DNA of 14,872 nt from Planctomycetes bacterium GWF2_50_10 (GCA_001824635.1 MHYB01000088.1:1-14872), one strand, 5' to 3'. Positions 5,785-13,446 are shown, numbered from the stretch's first letter. Notes: generated by a model not told the origin, from the sequence alone. Program-made: numbers and translations.

Positions 5785-6888
5785 ATGGCAGTGCCTCTTT
5801 TGGACCTCAAAGCCCAGTATGCCGCTATCCGCTCGGAGATCGAACCTGTATTGAAGCAGGTGTGTGAAAGCCAGATGTTCATTCTTGGTCCCGGCGTTGT
5901 CGCATTTGAAAAGAATGTTGCAGCATATTGCCAGTCCAAATTCGCGATAGGGGTTTCCAGCGGCTCTGATGCGCTGCTGGCGTGCCTGATGGCGCTTGAC
6001 ATAAAGCCGGGGGATGAAGTTATCACAAGCTCTTTCACTTTCTTCGCGACGGCCGGGGCGATAGTTCGGGCGGGGGCAAAGCCTGTTTTTGTGGATATTG
6101 ATCCTGATACCTATAATTTTGATACGGCCCTGATCGAGGGGGCGATCACTTCGCGCACAAAAGCGATATTGCCGGTGCATCTGTTCGGGCAGGTGGCACC
6201 GATGAAGGCTATAATGGCCATCGCCAAAAAATACAACCTTGCTGTAATTGAAGACGCGTGCCAGAGCATCGGCGCTTCACAGGATGGTATTAAATGCGGC
6301 AATTTCGGCACGTTTGGGTGTTTTTCATTCTTCCCAAGCAAGAACCTGGGCTGCTTTGGTGATGGCGGACTTATTACTACAAATGACGCGGCGCTGGCGG
6401 ATAAAATTAAACTTCTACGCGACCATGGGCAGAATCCACGTTATTATTACAAGATGGTGGGGGGTAACTTCCGCCTTGATGCGCTCCAGGCGGCAGTATT
6501 GGATGTTAAGCTGAAATATCTTGATTCATGGCACGCGGGGCGACGAAGGAATGCGGCTATCTATAATAAGATGTTTGCTCCATGCAAGGCGATCAAAACG
6601 CCGGTTACTACGGCTGGGAATGAGCATATCTATAATCAGTACACAATTTCAGTGCCTCGCAGGGATGAATTGCAGAAGTTCCTTGCTGAGGCGCAGATAG
6701 GGAGCGCCGTGTATTACCCGGTGCCGCTGCATGTGCAGGAATGCTTTGCCGATCTGGGGTATAAGGCTGGTTCGCTGCCTATGACAGAAAAGGCGGCGGG
6801 CGAGGTATTGTCATTGCCGATCTTCCCGGAACTTACATCGGAACAGATCGAAACCGTCGCAAATGCAGTGCTGAAATTCTGTTCGTAG
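5785..6888 (+). CDS. DegT/DnrJ/EryC1 sugar aminotransferase, WbpE-like
   Basis: A PLP-dependent aminotransferase that transfers an amino group from glutamate to a keto-sugar nucleotide. The 367 residues contain VPLLDLKAQY (3-12), ILGPGV (33-38), the SSGSDAL phosphate-site segment (58-64), GDEVITSSFTF (76-86), D157 of IEDACQS (pyridine nitrogen contact), and the cofactor lysine K186 in FFPSKNLGCFGDGG. The C-terminal VYYPVPLHVQECF motif is also typical. The closest family I can match by eye is WbpE, which aminates UDP-3-keto-GlcNAc uronic acid, and a WbpA-type enzyme lies one gene upstream; C3- or C4-aminases of other deoxysugars are alternatives. The ATG at 5785 has AAGGGA (5773-5778) 6 nt upstream; an extension to a GTG at 5692 would be AT-rich leader, not family sequence. 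pdxB follows after 4 nt. Confidence 0.9.
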   Translation: MAVPLLDLKAQYAAIRSEIEPVLKQVCESQMFILGPGVVAFEKNVAAYCQSKFAIGVSSGSDALLACLMALDIKPGDEVITSSFTFFATAGAIVRAGAKPVFVDIDPDTYNFDTALIEGAITSRTKAILPVHLFGQVAPMKAIMAIAKKYNLAVIEDACQSIGASQDGIKCGNFGTFGCFSFFPSKNLGCFGDGGLITTNDAALADKIKLLRDHGQNPRYYYKMVGGNFRLDALQAAVLDVKLKYLDSWHAGRRRNAAIYNKMFAPCKAIKTPVTTAGNEHIYNQYTISVPRRDELQKFLAEAQIGSAVYYPVPLHVQECFADLGYKAGSLPMTEKAAGEVLSLPIFPELTSEQIETVANAVLKFCS

Positions 6889-6892
6889 TATT

Positions 6893-8041
6893 ATGAAGAT
6901 AGTCGCAGATACAAATATTCCGTTCGTAAAGGAATGCTTCAGTTCCATTGGCGAGGTCACGCTCTACGGCGGGCGGCAGATCAGTGCCGAGGCAGTTAGA
7001 GATGCCGATATCCTGCTTGTCCGCTCTGTGACAAACGTCAATAAAGAGCTGCTTGAAGGGTCTAGGCTGAAGTTCGTAGCAACCGCCACGATCGGGACTG
7101 ATCATGTTGAAGAAAAATATCTGGTGGAAAAGGGTATCGGGTTTTCTTCCGCGCCCGGCTCAAACGCCAATTCCGTGGCCGAATACATTACGGCTGCGCT
7201 GCTGGTGGTCGCGAGAAAACACGGCATGAGGCTCGCGGGCAAATCCATAGGTGTGGTGGGTGTTGGAAATGTTGGGTCGCGCGTGGCTAAGAAAGCACGG
7301 GCGCTTGGGATGGAGGTGCTTCTTAACGATCCGCCGCTTGCGCAGTCTACGGGTGATGCCAAGTATCTGCCGATGGAAAAGCTTTATGGGTGTGATTTCC
7401 TCACGTTTCATACGCCGTTGACAAAGGCCGGCCAGTTTGCAAGTTATCACCTTGCTGATGAAAGATTCTTTGGGGCGATAAAACCCGGTGCGGTATTTTT
7501 TAATTCATCACGCGGCGGGGTGCATGATACAGCTGCCCTTAAAGGGGCCATTAAATCAGGTAAGCTCCTCGCGACGGTTCTTGACGTATGGGAAAACGAA
7601 CCAAATATCGATGCCGAACTTCTGGAAATGGTTGATCTGGCTTCGCCGCATATTGCGGGCTATTCTTATGACGGCAAAGTTGTGGGAATGATGATGATTT
7701 ACGAGGCGGCCTGCCGATTTTTTGGGCTTGAAATTACTCGGAAGATAGGGGAATTTCTTCCGGCTGCTATTGTGCCGTCGATAGACCTTTGCAATGCGCA
7801 AGGCACTGAGCAGCAAATTCTGCATGAGACGATAAGGCAGATTTATGATATTGAAGCTGATGATGCCCGGTGCCGAGCGATTTTGAAACAACCTGCCGGC
7901 GAGCGGGGGAAATATTTTGATAAGCTCCGCAAGGATTACCCCATCCGCAGGGAATTTCAGAATACAACGCTTTTTATCAAAGACAATGCTGAGTTGGCAA
8001 GGACGTTTGGCGGGCTGGGGTTTGAAGTAGATAGTGAGTAG
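6893..8041 (+). CDS. pdxB: Erythronate-4-phosphate dehydrogenase PdxB
   Basis: PdxB oxidises 4-phospho-D-erythronate, an early step of the deoxyxylulose-5-phosphate-dependent route to pyridoxal phosphate. The 382 residues align with E. coli PdxB (378) along the whole length: ADTNIPF (5-11), LLVRSVTNVN (41-50), ATATIGTDHV (63-72), Rossmann GVGNVG (123-128), the DPP motif (146-148), and the hydroxyacid-dehydrogenase catalytic residues R207 (NSSRGG), E236 (DVWENEP) and H253 (SPHIAGYS). The PdxB-specific C-terminal dimerisation region is present, with FDKLRKDYPIRREF (342-355). The start is 4 nt after the aminotransferase stop with no clear ribosome site, so translational coupling is likely. Residues V379-E382 and the TAG stop are encoded by heptamer repeat sequence. 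Making a PLP precursor directly downstream of a PLP enzyme is a suggestive pairing. Confidence 0.92.
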   Translation: MKIVADTNIPFVKECFSSIGEVTLYGGRQISAEAVRDADILLVRSVTNVNKELLEGSRLKFVATATIGTDHVEEKYLVEKGIGFSSAPGSNANSVAEYITAALLVVARKHGMRLAGKSIGVVGVGNVGSRVAKKARALGMEVLLNDPPLAQSTGDAKYLPMEKLYGCDFLTFHTPLTKAGQFASYHLADERFFGAIKPGAVFFNSSRGGVHDTAALKGAIKSGKLLATVLDVWENEPNIDAELLEMVDLASPHIAGYSYDGKVVGMMMIYEAACRFFGLEITRKIGEFLPAAIVPSIDLCNAQGTEQQILHETIRQIYDIEADDARCRAILKQPAGERGKYFDKLRKDYPIRREFQNTTLFIKDNAELARTFGGLGFEVDSE

Positions 8042-8060
8042 AGAGTAGTGAGTAGAGAAG
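8026..8060 (+). repeat. Heptamer tract overlapping the pdxB stop codon
   Basis: Five tandem 7-bp units: AGTAGAT, AGTGAGT, AGAGAGT, AGTGAGT, AGAGAAG. The first units encode the last four PdxB residues and the TAG stop. The units differ in sequence from the GTTGCG type but share the period and the leading AG. The terminator follows at 8068. Confidence 0.82.
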
Positions 8061-8067
8061 AAAAGAA

Positions 8068-8097
8068 AAAAGCCCCCGATAAGTTTCGGGGGCTTTT
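8068..8097. terminator. Bidirectional terminator between pdxB and the glycosyltransferase
   Basis: AAAAGCCCCCGA (8068-8079), loop TAAGTT, TCGGGGGCTTTT (8086-8097) form a perfect 12-bp stem with A/T tails on both sides, so it can terminate both convergent transcripts. It ends 12 nt from the glycosyltransferase stop codon. Confidence 0.93.
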
Positions 8098-8109
8098 AGT
8101 TTATGTGGA

Positions 8110-9606
8110 TCAGGCGGCGGATTGGGTTAGCTGGGACTGTTCCTGGGGCTGGGCTTGTTCTTCTGTTACGATCTCGCGGGTTAGCCAGCGGTCCTTGTGC
8201 ATTGTAAGGATTGCGTAGGCATTGATCCAGGCGAGTGCAACTACCCAGAAGATATTGTGGGCGAAACCCCAGAGGGCGTTTGAGCTTTGTCTTCTGAGTG
8301 CGTAGAAAGCGGCTGGTATGCAGGCGGAGATAATCGAGCCGAGCATGACCTGCATAATGAATATGTCGGGACGCCAGAGGATGCAGAAAACCACGCCGAT
8401 GAGGAGTATGTTCGGGATTATAAGGTTGATCCAGTTGAGGACGAAATTAACCCTTGCTCCGATCATTGAATCCTTGCGGAATTTTGTAAATACGAACGGG
8501 AGCATCATAATCATCTCGCGGACGTTGCTCCTTGCCCAGCGGATGAGCATCTTGACGAGGCCATCATAGCGGACGGGGATATTGGTATAGACAACGGCAT
8601 CGCACTGGAACTTGACGTGCCAGCCTGTGCGGATGATCCAATTGGTAAGGGCGCGGTCTTCGCCGATATTGGCGGTTCTTCCGAAGAATGTTTGCTTTAG
8701 CCAGCGGTTGCGTACGGGCATGAGGGCATCGCGTTTATAGGCTGCGAGGGCGCCGGGTGTGCAGAAAACGGTATTATACTGGCTTTCGCTTGAGCGGATG
8801 AACTCGAAACAATAGGCGAAAGTGACGTCGAGCATGCGAGGTATGATGCCTTCGTGCTTATTAAGGACGCGTACGGAACCGGCTACTGCTCCGCAGCGGT
8901 CATTATTATAGAATGGGCTCATGAGACGGCGGAGGGTCTGGGGTTCGATGAGTGAATCGGAGTCGATGGTTACGAAGACCTGGCCGGTGCCGATCTTGAA
9001 GCCTTCGTTGAGGGCGGCGCGTTTTCCGCTGTTTTTGGGCATTTTGAAGATTTTTACCCTTGAGCCGAGTTCACGGCCAGCCTTTTGGATCCAGTACCAG
9101 GTGTCATCCTGGCTACCATCGTCGATGGCTATGATTTCAAGTTTTTGGGCGGGGAAATCGCTGCGGGCTATTGAGCGGAGGGTGCGGAGGACCTGCTTGC
9201 CTTCATTATATGCTGGGACAATCACGGTGCAGGTTAGAAGCTGTTCATCTGTGGCGATTGGGGCAGGTCTGTAGCGAGCTACGAGGGAAAGCCGCCAGAG
9301 GAAAGCGACGACGTTGATGGCGAGCATGATCGTGCCGGTCATGATGTAGATCCAGCCGAGGTCGTAGCTTTTGAGGAACATGATCGTTTCGTCGAAATCG
9401 GTCCACTTTGCCCATGCGCCGACGAAAATAGTGAGTATTGATAGTAGGATCAACGTTTTTGCGCTGGAGTTGCGGGATAGGTCAAAGTTGCCTCGGCCTT
9501 CATTGGCATCGGCTTGTGATAAATGCGCAAAATTTCTGAATCGGCCATTAAGGCTGGTCACCAGCGAAAAATAGTCGCTCGCTTCACCTGAAAAGAAACG
9601 CGACAT
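8110..9606 (-). CDS. Membrane glycosyltransferase family 2, NodC/hyaluronan-synthase-like
   Basis: A processive-type GT2 enzyme that would build a polysaccharide from a UDP-sugar at the inner membrane; the substrate is unknown, with GlcNAc-type donors most like its relatives. 498 residues. Two N-terminal membrane helices (about 50-66 and 85-108) precede the GT-A domain: VIVPAYNEG (128-136), IDDGSQDD (161-168), DSD (215-217), FCTPGALAAYKRD (281-293) and catalytic GEDRALTNW (315-323). About four hydrophobic segments follow (about 385-410, 415-435, 445-467). The product-binding motif reads MLIRWARSNVRE (353-364) where NodC-like enzymes have QxxRW, so the first Gln is Met here. The C-terminal tail is Gln-rich. 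The ATG at 9606 has GGAG (9616-9613) 6 nt upstream; the TTG at 9609 is not needed. It is divergent from secA. Confidence 0.85.
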   Translation of the reverse strand: MSRFFSGEASDYFSLVTSLNGRFRNFAHLSQADANEGRGNFDLSRNSSAKTLILLSILTIFVGAWAKWTDFDETIMFLKSYDLGWIYIMTGTIMLAINVVAFLWRLSLVARYRPAPIATDEQLLTCTVIVPAYNEGKQVLRTLRSIARSDFPAQKLEIIAIDDGSQDDTWYWIQKAGRELGSRVKIFKMPKNSGKRAALNEGFKIGTGQVFVTIDSDSLIEPQTLRRLMSPFYNNDRCGAVAGSVRVLNKHEGIIPRMLDVTFAYCFEFIRSSESQYNTVFCTPGALAAYKRDALMPVRNRWLKQTFFGRTANIGEDRALTNWIIRTGWHVKFQCDAVVYTNIPVRYDGLVKMLIRWARSNVREMIMMLPFVFTKFRKDSMIGARVNFVLNWINLIIPNILLIGVVFCILWRPDIFIMQVMLGSIISACIPAAFYALRRQSSNALWGFAHNIFWVVALAWINAYAILTMHKDRWLTREIVTEEQAQPQEQSQLTQSAA

Positions 9607-9690
9607 CAAAATCTCCAGTCATTTAATTATTACAAGGAAAGACGATAAGGAAAATAGGATACTTAGATTTGGGGGGAAAGGCAAGGAAAA

Positions 9691-9746
9691 AAGGGCAAGA
9701 ATACAGAATACAGGAGACAGAAGACAGAATACAGAATATAGGAGGA
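9691..9746 (+). repeat. Heptamer tract in the gap upstream of secA
   Basis: Eight 7-bp units in phase: AAGGGCA, AGAATAC, AGAATAC, AGGAGAC, AGAAGAC, AGAATAC, AGAATAT, AGGAGGA. It lies just upstream of the predicted secA promoter and about 85 nt from the divergent glycosyltransferase start. Confidence 0.82.
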
Positions 9747-9751
9747 GTTGT

Positions 9752-9779
9752 TTGACTTTTTGGGGGATTTTGGGATACT
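9752..9779 (+). promoter_or_regulatory. Sigma-70-like promoter for secA
   Basis: TTGACT (9752-9757), a 16-nt spacer and GATACT (9774-9779) match a typical promoter. The predicted start near 9786 gives a leader of about 90 nt, most of it heptamer repeat. A heptamer tract lies directly upstream of the -35 box and another downstream. Confidence 0.55.
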
Positions 9780-9814
9780 TATCGGCTAACTATATGCTGG
9801 CGACGTATTTAGAT

Positions 9815-9870
9815 AGTAATTAGTAATTAGTGATTAGTTTTTAGAGTTCAGGGATTAGTTTATAGATCGG
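9815..9870 (+). repeat. Heptamer tract in the secA leader, up to the start codon
   Basis: Eight 7-bp units in phase: AGTAATT, AGTAATT, AGTGATT, AGTTTTT, AGAGTTC, AGGGATT, AGTTTAT, AGATCGG. The tract ends 5 nt before the secA ATG. With a period not divisible by three, its TAG/TAA/TGA triplets fall in all three frames. The only Shine-Dalgarno-like sequence, GGTGAT (9870-9875), begins at its last base. Confidence 0.88.
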
Positions 9871-9875
9871 GTGAT

Positions 9876-12800
9876 ATGAAGAGTTTAAGTGTGCTTTTTC
9901 TTAAGATATTCGGTTCTCGTAACGAAAGGCTTGTGAAATCTTACAGTCGGCTTGCCAGGGAAGCGGGGGGGTTTGAGGGGGAGCTTGGGAAGTTGAGCGA
10001 TGAGCAGCTAGGGGCCAAGACGGCGGAACTGAAGGGGCGGATAAAGGCAGGGGCGGACCCGGCTGATATTGTGCCGGAGGCGTTCGCGGCTGTTCGTGAG
10101 GCGGCGAGGCGCACGGTGGGTATGAGGCATTTCGATGTGCAGCTTATCGGCGGCAACGTTCTTTATGAAGGCAAGATAAGCGAGATGGCGACGGGCGAAG
10201 GCAAAACGCTGGTAGCGACGCTTGCGGCTTACATGATGCACCTTGCTGGCAAGAAGGTTCATGTTGTTACGGTAAACGACTATCTTGCAAAGCGCGACTC
10301 GGAATGGATGGGGCCGATATACAAGGCACTGGGTCTTAGTGTGGGAGCTATCCAGTCCGACCAGGATTCGGTTGGATCGGAGAGGCAGGCGCAGTACCGG
10401 TGCGACATAACTTACGGGACGAACAACGAATTCGGATTTGATTATCTTCGCGACAATATGAAGATGTCGCTGGAGCAGATGGCGCAGGGGCCGCTGGAAT
10501 ACGCGATCATAGACGAGGTTGACTCGATCCTTATCGACGAGGCGAGGACTCCGCTAATCATATCGGGGCCGGCGTTCGATGATGTGACGCGGTACAAGAA
10601 GGCGGATGCGGTTGCGAGGCAGATATTAAGCCTGCATGTGCCTTATGCTAATGTTAAGAAGCAGATCGACGCGGCGCAGCGCGGGATAGCGGGTGGCGAA
10701 GGAGAACTGGCGGAAGGCAAGAAGGAAAAGAACGCATCTCGCGTGGAAGCGGCGACGGCTGCGCTGGAAAAGCACAGGCAGGAGCTTGCAAACGCAGAGG
10801 ACAGGCTGCCATCGCTGACACAGTATTACGAAGTTGAAATAGACCGCAAGAGCGTACATCTTACGCACGAGGGTGTGACGGCGGCGCAGGAGGCGGCTGG
10901 TGTTGGGTCGTTCTTTACGGGTTCGAATATGGAATGGCCGCACTTGCTGGAGCAGAGCTTGCGGGCGCATGTGGTATTCGAGCGGGAGAAGGACTATGTT
11001 GTGATGGAGGGCAAAGTCATAATCGTGGACGAGTTCACGGGGCGACTGATGCACGGGAGGCAGTGGTCGGACGGGCTTCACCAGGCGGTGGAAGCAAAGG
11101 AAGGGGTGCAGGTAAAGGAAGAGAGCCAGACGCTTGCGACGATCACGCTGCAGAACTTCTTTAAGCTTTATGAAAAAATAGCGGGTATGACGGGTACGGC
11201 GCTGACGGAAGCGGCGGAGTTCCAATCCATTTACAAGCTTGAGGTGGTGACGATACCGACGAACCAGCCTTGCGTGCGCGAGGATCATGAAGATGCTATA
11301 TACCGTTCGATGCGTGAGAAATTTAATGCTATAGTTGAAGAGGTTAACGAGGTAAGCTCGCAGGGGCGGCCGGTGCTGGTGGGTACGACGAGTATCGAAA
11401 AGAGCGAGGCGATATCGACGGCGCTGACGAAAAAATACGGCATTGAGCATGAGGTGTTGAACGCCAAGCAGCATGCGCGCGAGGCGGTGATAGTGGCAAA
11501 GGCGGGGCATCAGTACCAGAGCAGATCGGGGAAGATGCACGGCAATGTTACGATAGCGACGAATATGGCGGGGCGAGGGACGGATATCAAGCTTGGGCCT
11601 GGGGTGGCGCAGATAGGCGGGCTGCATATTGTGGGTACCGAACGTCACGAGGCGCGGCGAATTGATAACCAGCTACGCGGTCGCGCGGGCAGGCAGGGGG
11701 ATGCTGGGTCGAGCCAATTCTTTTTGTGCTTCGACGACGACTTGATGCGGATATTCAGCCCGGAATGGACTGTTAAGGCGCTTTCGTGGATAGGTTGGGA
11801 AGAGGGTGAGCCGATATATCATAAGCGTATAAGCAAGGGTATTGAGAAGGCGCAGAAAAAGGTTGAAGAGCGGAATTTTGAATCACGCAAGAGCTTGCTG
11901 GATTTCGACGAGGTGATGGATTATCAGCGCAAGATATTTTATTCGCGGCGGCGCGAGATAATCAAGGGTCTGGGCCTGAAGGAGATCATCGACGCGATGA
12001 TCGAATCGGTCGTGGCCAAGAACAGCATGCGGATGCTGGATCCGGACTATTCAATAACGTGCATGATCGAGTGGGCGAGGGCGCAGTTCGGGGTGGAGCT
12101 AAAGCCTTCGGATGTGCGCGGATATACGGCGCCGGAGATCGAAGACGAGATCAAGAAGCGGGCCAAGGAAGCGACGGCGAGCAATATAAATATTTCGCTG
12201 GGCGAGTACCTGGAGGACATGGAGGATCCGAGCACATGGGAAGTGCAGGGGCTTGCGAAGTGGGCGATGAGCAGTTTCGGCGTGAGTATTTCGCCATCGA
12301 AAATCAAGCAGATGAAGCCTGAGGAAATCGAAGAGCAGCTTGCGGCGGCATCGGCGGAGCAGATCGTTAAGAAGGATTGTTCGGGGCTTAATACGTTCCT
12401 CGATCCGCAGTTCGCTGTGAAGGCGTTTGTGGACTGGGCGGCGGCGAAGTTCGATATTAAAGTTGATGTCAAGGAGATCGAGGAGGCTTCGGCGGCTGAG
12501 ATACAGACGCATTTTAAGAAAGTGCTCGATGCGAAATACGCACAGCGGGAAATCGAATACCCGGTGCAATTCGCGATGAGCATGGTGCATGGGCCGGACG
12601 GGCCGAATATTTATGGATTCGAGTCGCTGGCGGCGTGGGCGAATAAGAAGTATGGCGCGGGCCTGACGGGCGGGCAGATACAGGAATCGACTCCGAAGGC
12701 GACGTACGAGCAGCTGCTGGAGATGAGCAAGGCTTATCATAACGGCAAGCTGGCTGAAGAGATCGAGGATAAGACGAGGTCTCTTGGGGCCAGTGAGCTT

Positions 12801-13355
12801 GCGGCGTGGGCGAACGAGCGTTTCGCGGCGCAGCTGACGGAGGCGGACTTTGACGGGCACGCGAAGGAAACGCTTCTGGAGGTAGGCAGCGAGTTCATGC
12901 GGAAGGAACTGAGCGACCTGGAGAAGTTCGTGCTGCTGCAGGTTTATGATACGACGTGGAAGGACCATCTTTATTCGATGGACCGGATGAAGGAGAGTAT
13001 TTTCCTGCGGGCGTTTTCGGAAAAGGATCCCAAGATCGAGTACAAGCATGAAGGTTACCGCATGTTCTCGGAGATGCTCGACACGATCGAGGATAAGGTA
13101 ACGGATATTATTTTCAAGGTGCAGCTTGAGATCGGGGCGCGGCACAGGAATACGTACAGGCCCAGCCAGACGCAGCATAAGGAAGTTGGGCAATTTGAGA
13201 ATGCCCAGCGCCAGCAGGCGGCGGCGATGGCTCCGCAGGGCGAAGAGGTGAAGGTAAAAACTATAAAGCTCGAAGGGCCTAAGTTGGGCAGGAACGATCC
13301 GTGTTCGTGCGGGTCTGGCAAGAAGTATAAGAAGTGCTGCGGGCAGAATGCTTAA
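9876..13355 (+). CDS. secA: Preprotein translocase ATPase SecA, enlarged
   Basis: The motor ATPase that drives unfolded preproteins through SecYEG. 1159 residues against 901 in E. coli. NBD1 has Walker A MATGEGKT (104-111) and DEVDSILIDEARTP (213-226); NBD2 has TNMAGRGTDI (562-571) and GRAGRQGD (602-609). The C-terminus carries the SEC-C zinc site C1143, C1145, C1154, C1155, used for SecB/ribosome contact in relatives. Two insertions are visible. Residues about 258-310 form a charged Ala/Glu/Lys-rich, coiled-coil-like segment at the entrance to the preprotein-binding domain. Residues about 720-1010, where the helical wing should be, hold five units with a W-A-x-x-x-F/Y motif. The scaffold helix resumes at FVLLQVYDTTWKDHLYSMD (1018-1036). 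Start at ATG 9876: the N-terminus KIFGSRNERLVKSY is typical; the ribosome site is weak (GGTGAT abutting the ATG). Confidence 0.97.
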   Translation: MKSLSVLFLKIFGSRNERLVKSYSRLAREAGGFEGELGKLSDEQLGAKTAELKGRIKAGADPADIVPEAFAAVREAARRTVGMRHFDVQLIGGNVLYEGKISEMATGEGKTLVATLAAYMMHLAGKKVHVVTVNDYLAKRDSEWMGPIYKALGLSVGAIQSDQDSVGSERQAQYRCDITYGTNNEFGFDYLRDNMKMSLEQMAQGPLEYAIIDEVDSILIDEARTPLIISGPAFDDVTRYKKADAVARQILSLHVPYANVKKQIDAAQRGIAGGEGELAEGKKEKNASRVEAATAALEKHRQELANAEDRLPSLTQYYEVEIDRKSVHLTHEGVTAAQEAAGVGSFFTGSNMEWPHLLEQSLRAHVVFEREKDYVVMEGKVIIVDEFTGRLMHGRQWSDGLHQAVEAKEGVQVKEESQTLATITLQNFFKLYEKIAGMTGTALTEAAEFQSIYKLEVVTIPTNQPCVREDHEDAIYRSMREKFNAIVEEVNEVSSQGRPVLVGTTSIEKSEAISTALTKKYGIEHEVLNAKQHAREAVIVAKAGHQYQSRSGKMHGNVTIATNMAGRGTDIKLGPGVAQIGGLHIVGTERHEARRIDNQLRGRAGRQGDAGSSQFFLCFDDDLMRIFSPEWTVKALSWIGWEEGEPIYHKRISKGIEKAQKKVEERNFESRKSLLDFDEVMDYQRKIFYSRRREIIKGLGLKEIIDAMIESVVAKNSMRMLDPDYSITCMIEWARAQFGVELKPSDVRGYTAPEIEDEIKKRAKEATASNINISLGEYLEDMEDPSTWEVQGLAKWAMSSFGVSISPSKIKQMKPEEIEEQLAAASAEQIVKKDCSGLNTFLDPQFAVKAFVDWAAAKFDIKVDVKEIEEASAAEIQTHFKKVLDAKYAQREIEYPVQFAMSMVHGPDGPNIYGFESLAAWANKKYGAGLTGGQIQESTPKATYEQLLEMSKAYHNGKLAEEIEDKTRSLGASELAAWANERFAAQLTEADFDGHAKETLLEVGSEFMRKELSDLEKFVLLQVYDTTWKDHLYSMDRMKESIFLRAFSEKDPKIEYKHEGYRMFSEMLDTIEDKVTDIIFKVQLEIGARHRNTYRPSQTQHKEVGQFENAQRQQAAAMAPQGEEVKVKTIKLEGPKLGRNDPCSCGSGKKYKKCCGQNA
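12033..12905 (+). repeat. Five-fold protein repeat within SecA (helical wing region)
   Basis: At protein level five units are recognisable by the core [L/I/F/V]-x-x-W-A-x-x-x-[F/Y], with Trp at residues 733, 796, 854, 921 and 978, a spacing of 63, 58, 67 and 57. Most have a DP or GP dipeptide before the Trp and a Glu-rich helix after it (EIEDEIKKR, EIEEQLAAA, EIQTHFKKV). Unit 5 is the most worn. Nucleotide identity between units is low apart from TGGGCG, so the duplication is old. E. coli SecA has one comparable stretch. Confidence 0.8.
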
Positions 13356-13356
13356 G

Positions 13357-13418
13357 AGTGATTAGTGATTAGAGATTAGATAGGAAAAAATGTTGCGGGT
13401 TACGAGTTGCGGGTTCAA
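13357..13418 (+). repeat. Two adjoining heptamer tracts after secA
   Basis: The tract starts 1 nt after the secA TAA: AGTGATT, AGTGATT, AGAGATT, AGATAGG (13357-13384), then AAAAAA, then TGTTGCG, GGTTACG, AGTTGCG, GGTTCAA (13391-13418). The first half matches the secA leader tract type, the second the manA-flanking type, so the two sequence types sit side by side with nearly continuous 7-bp phase. Confidence 0.88.
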
Positions 13419-13425
13419 AAGCGGA

Positions 13426-13446
13426 GTCGCTGCGCGACGGTTTTTA
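13426..13446 (+). terminator. Weak terminator-like hairpin after secA
   Basis: GTCGC-TGC-GCGAC (13426-13438) is followed by GGTTTTTA. The stem is only 5 bp but GC-rich and followed by a T run, about 70 nt after the secA stop codon. It may also be another palindromic repeat. Confidence 0.4.

Noticed and set aside
9794..9823. Nine-codon open frame in the secA leader, ending in the heptamer tract, as a SecM-like sensor
   Set aside because: No ribosome site, too short for an export-arrest peptide, and the stop is chance from the repeat.
10626..13193. Long minus-strand open frames opposite secA
   Set aside because: They are shadows of the strongly biased secA codon pattern, rich in Arg/Leu/His, and have no family features.
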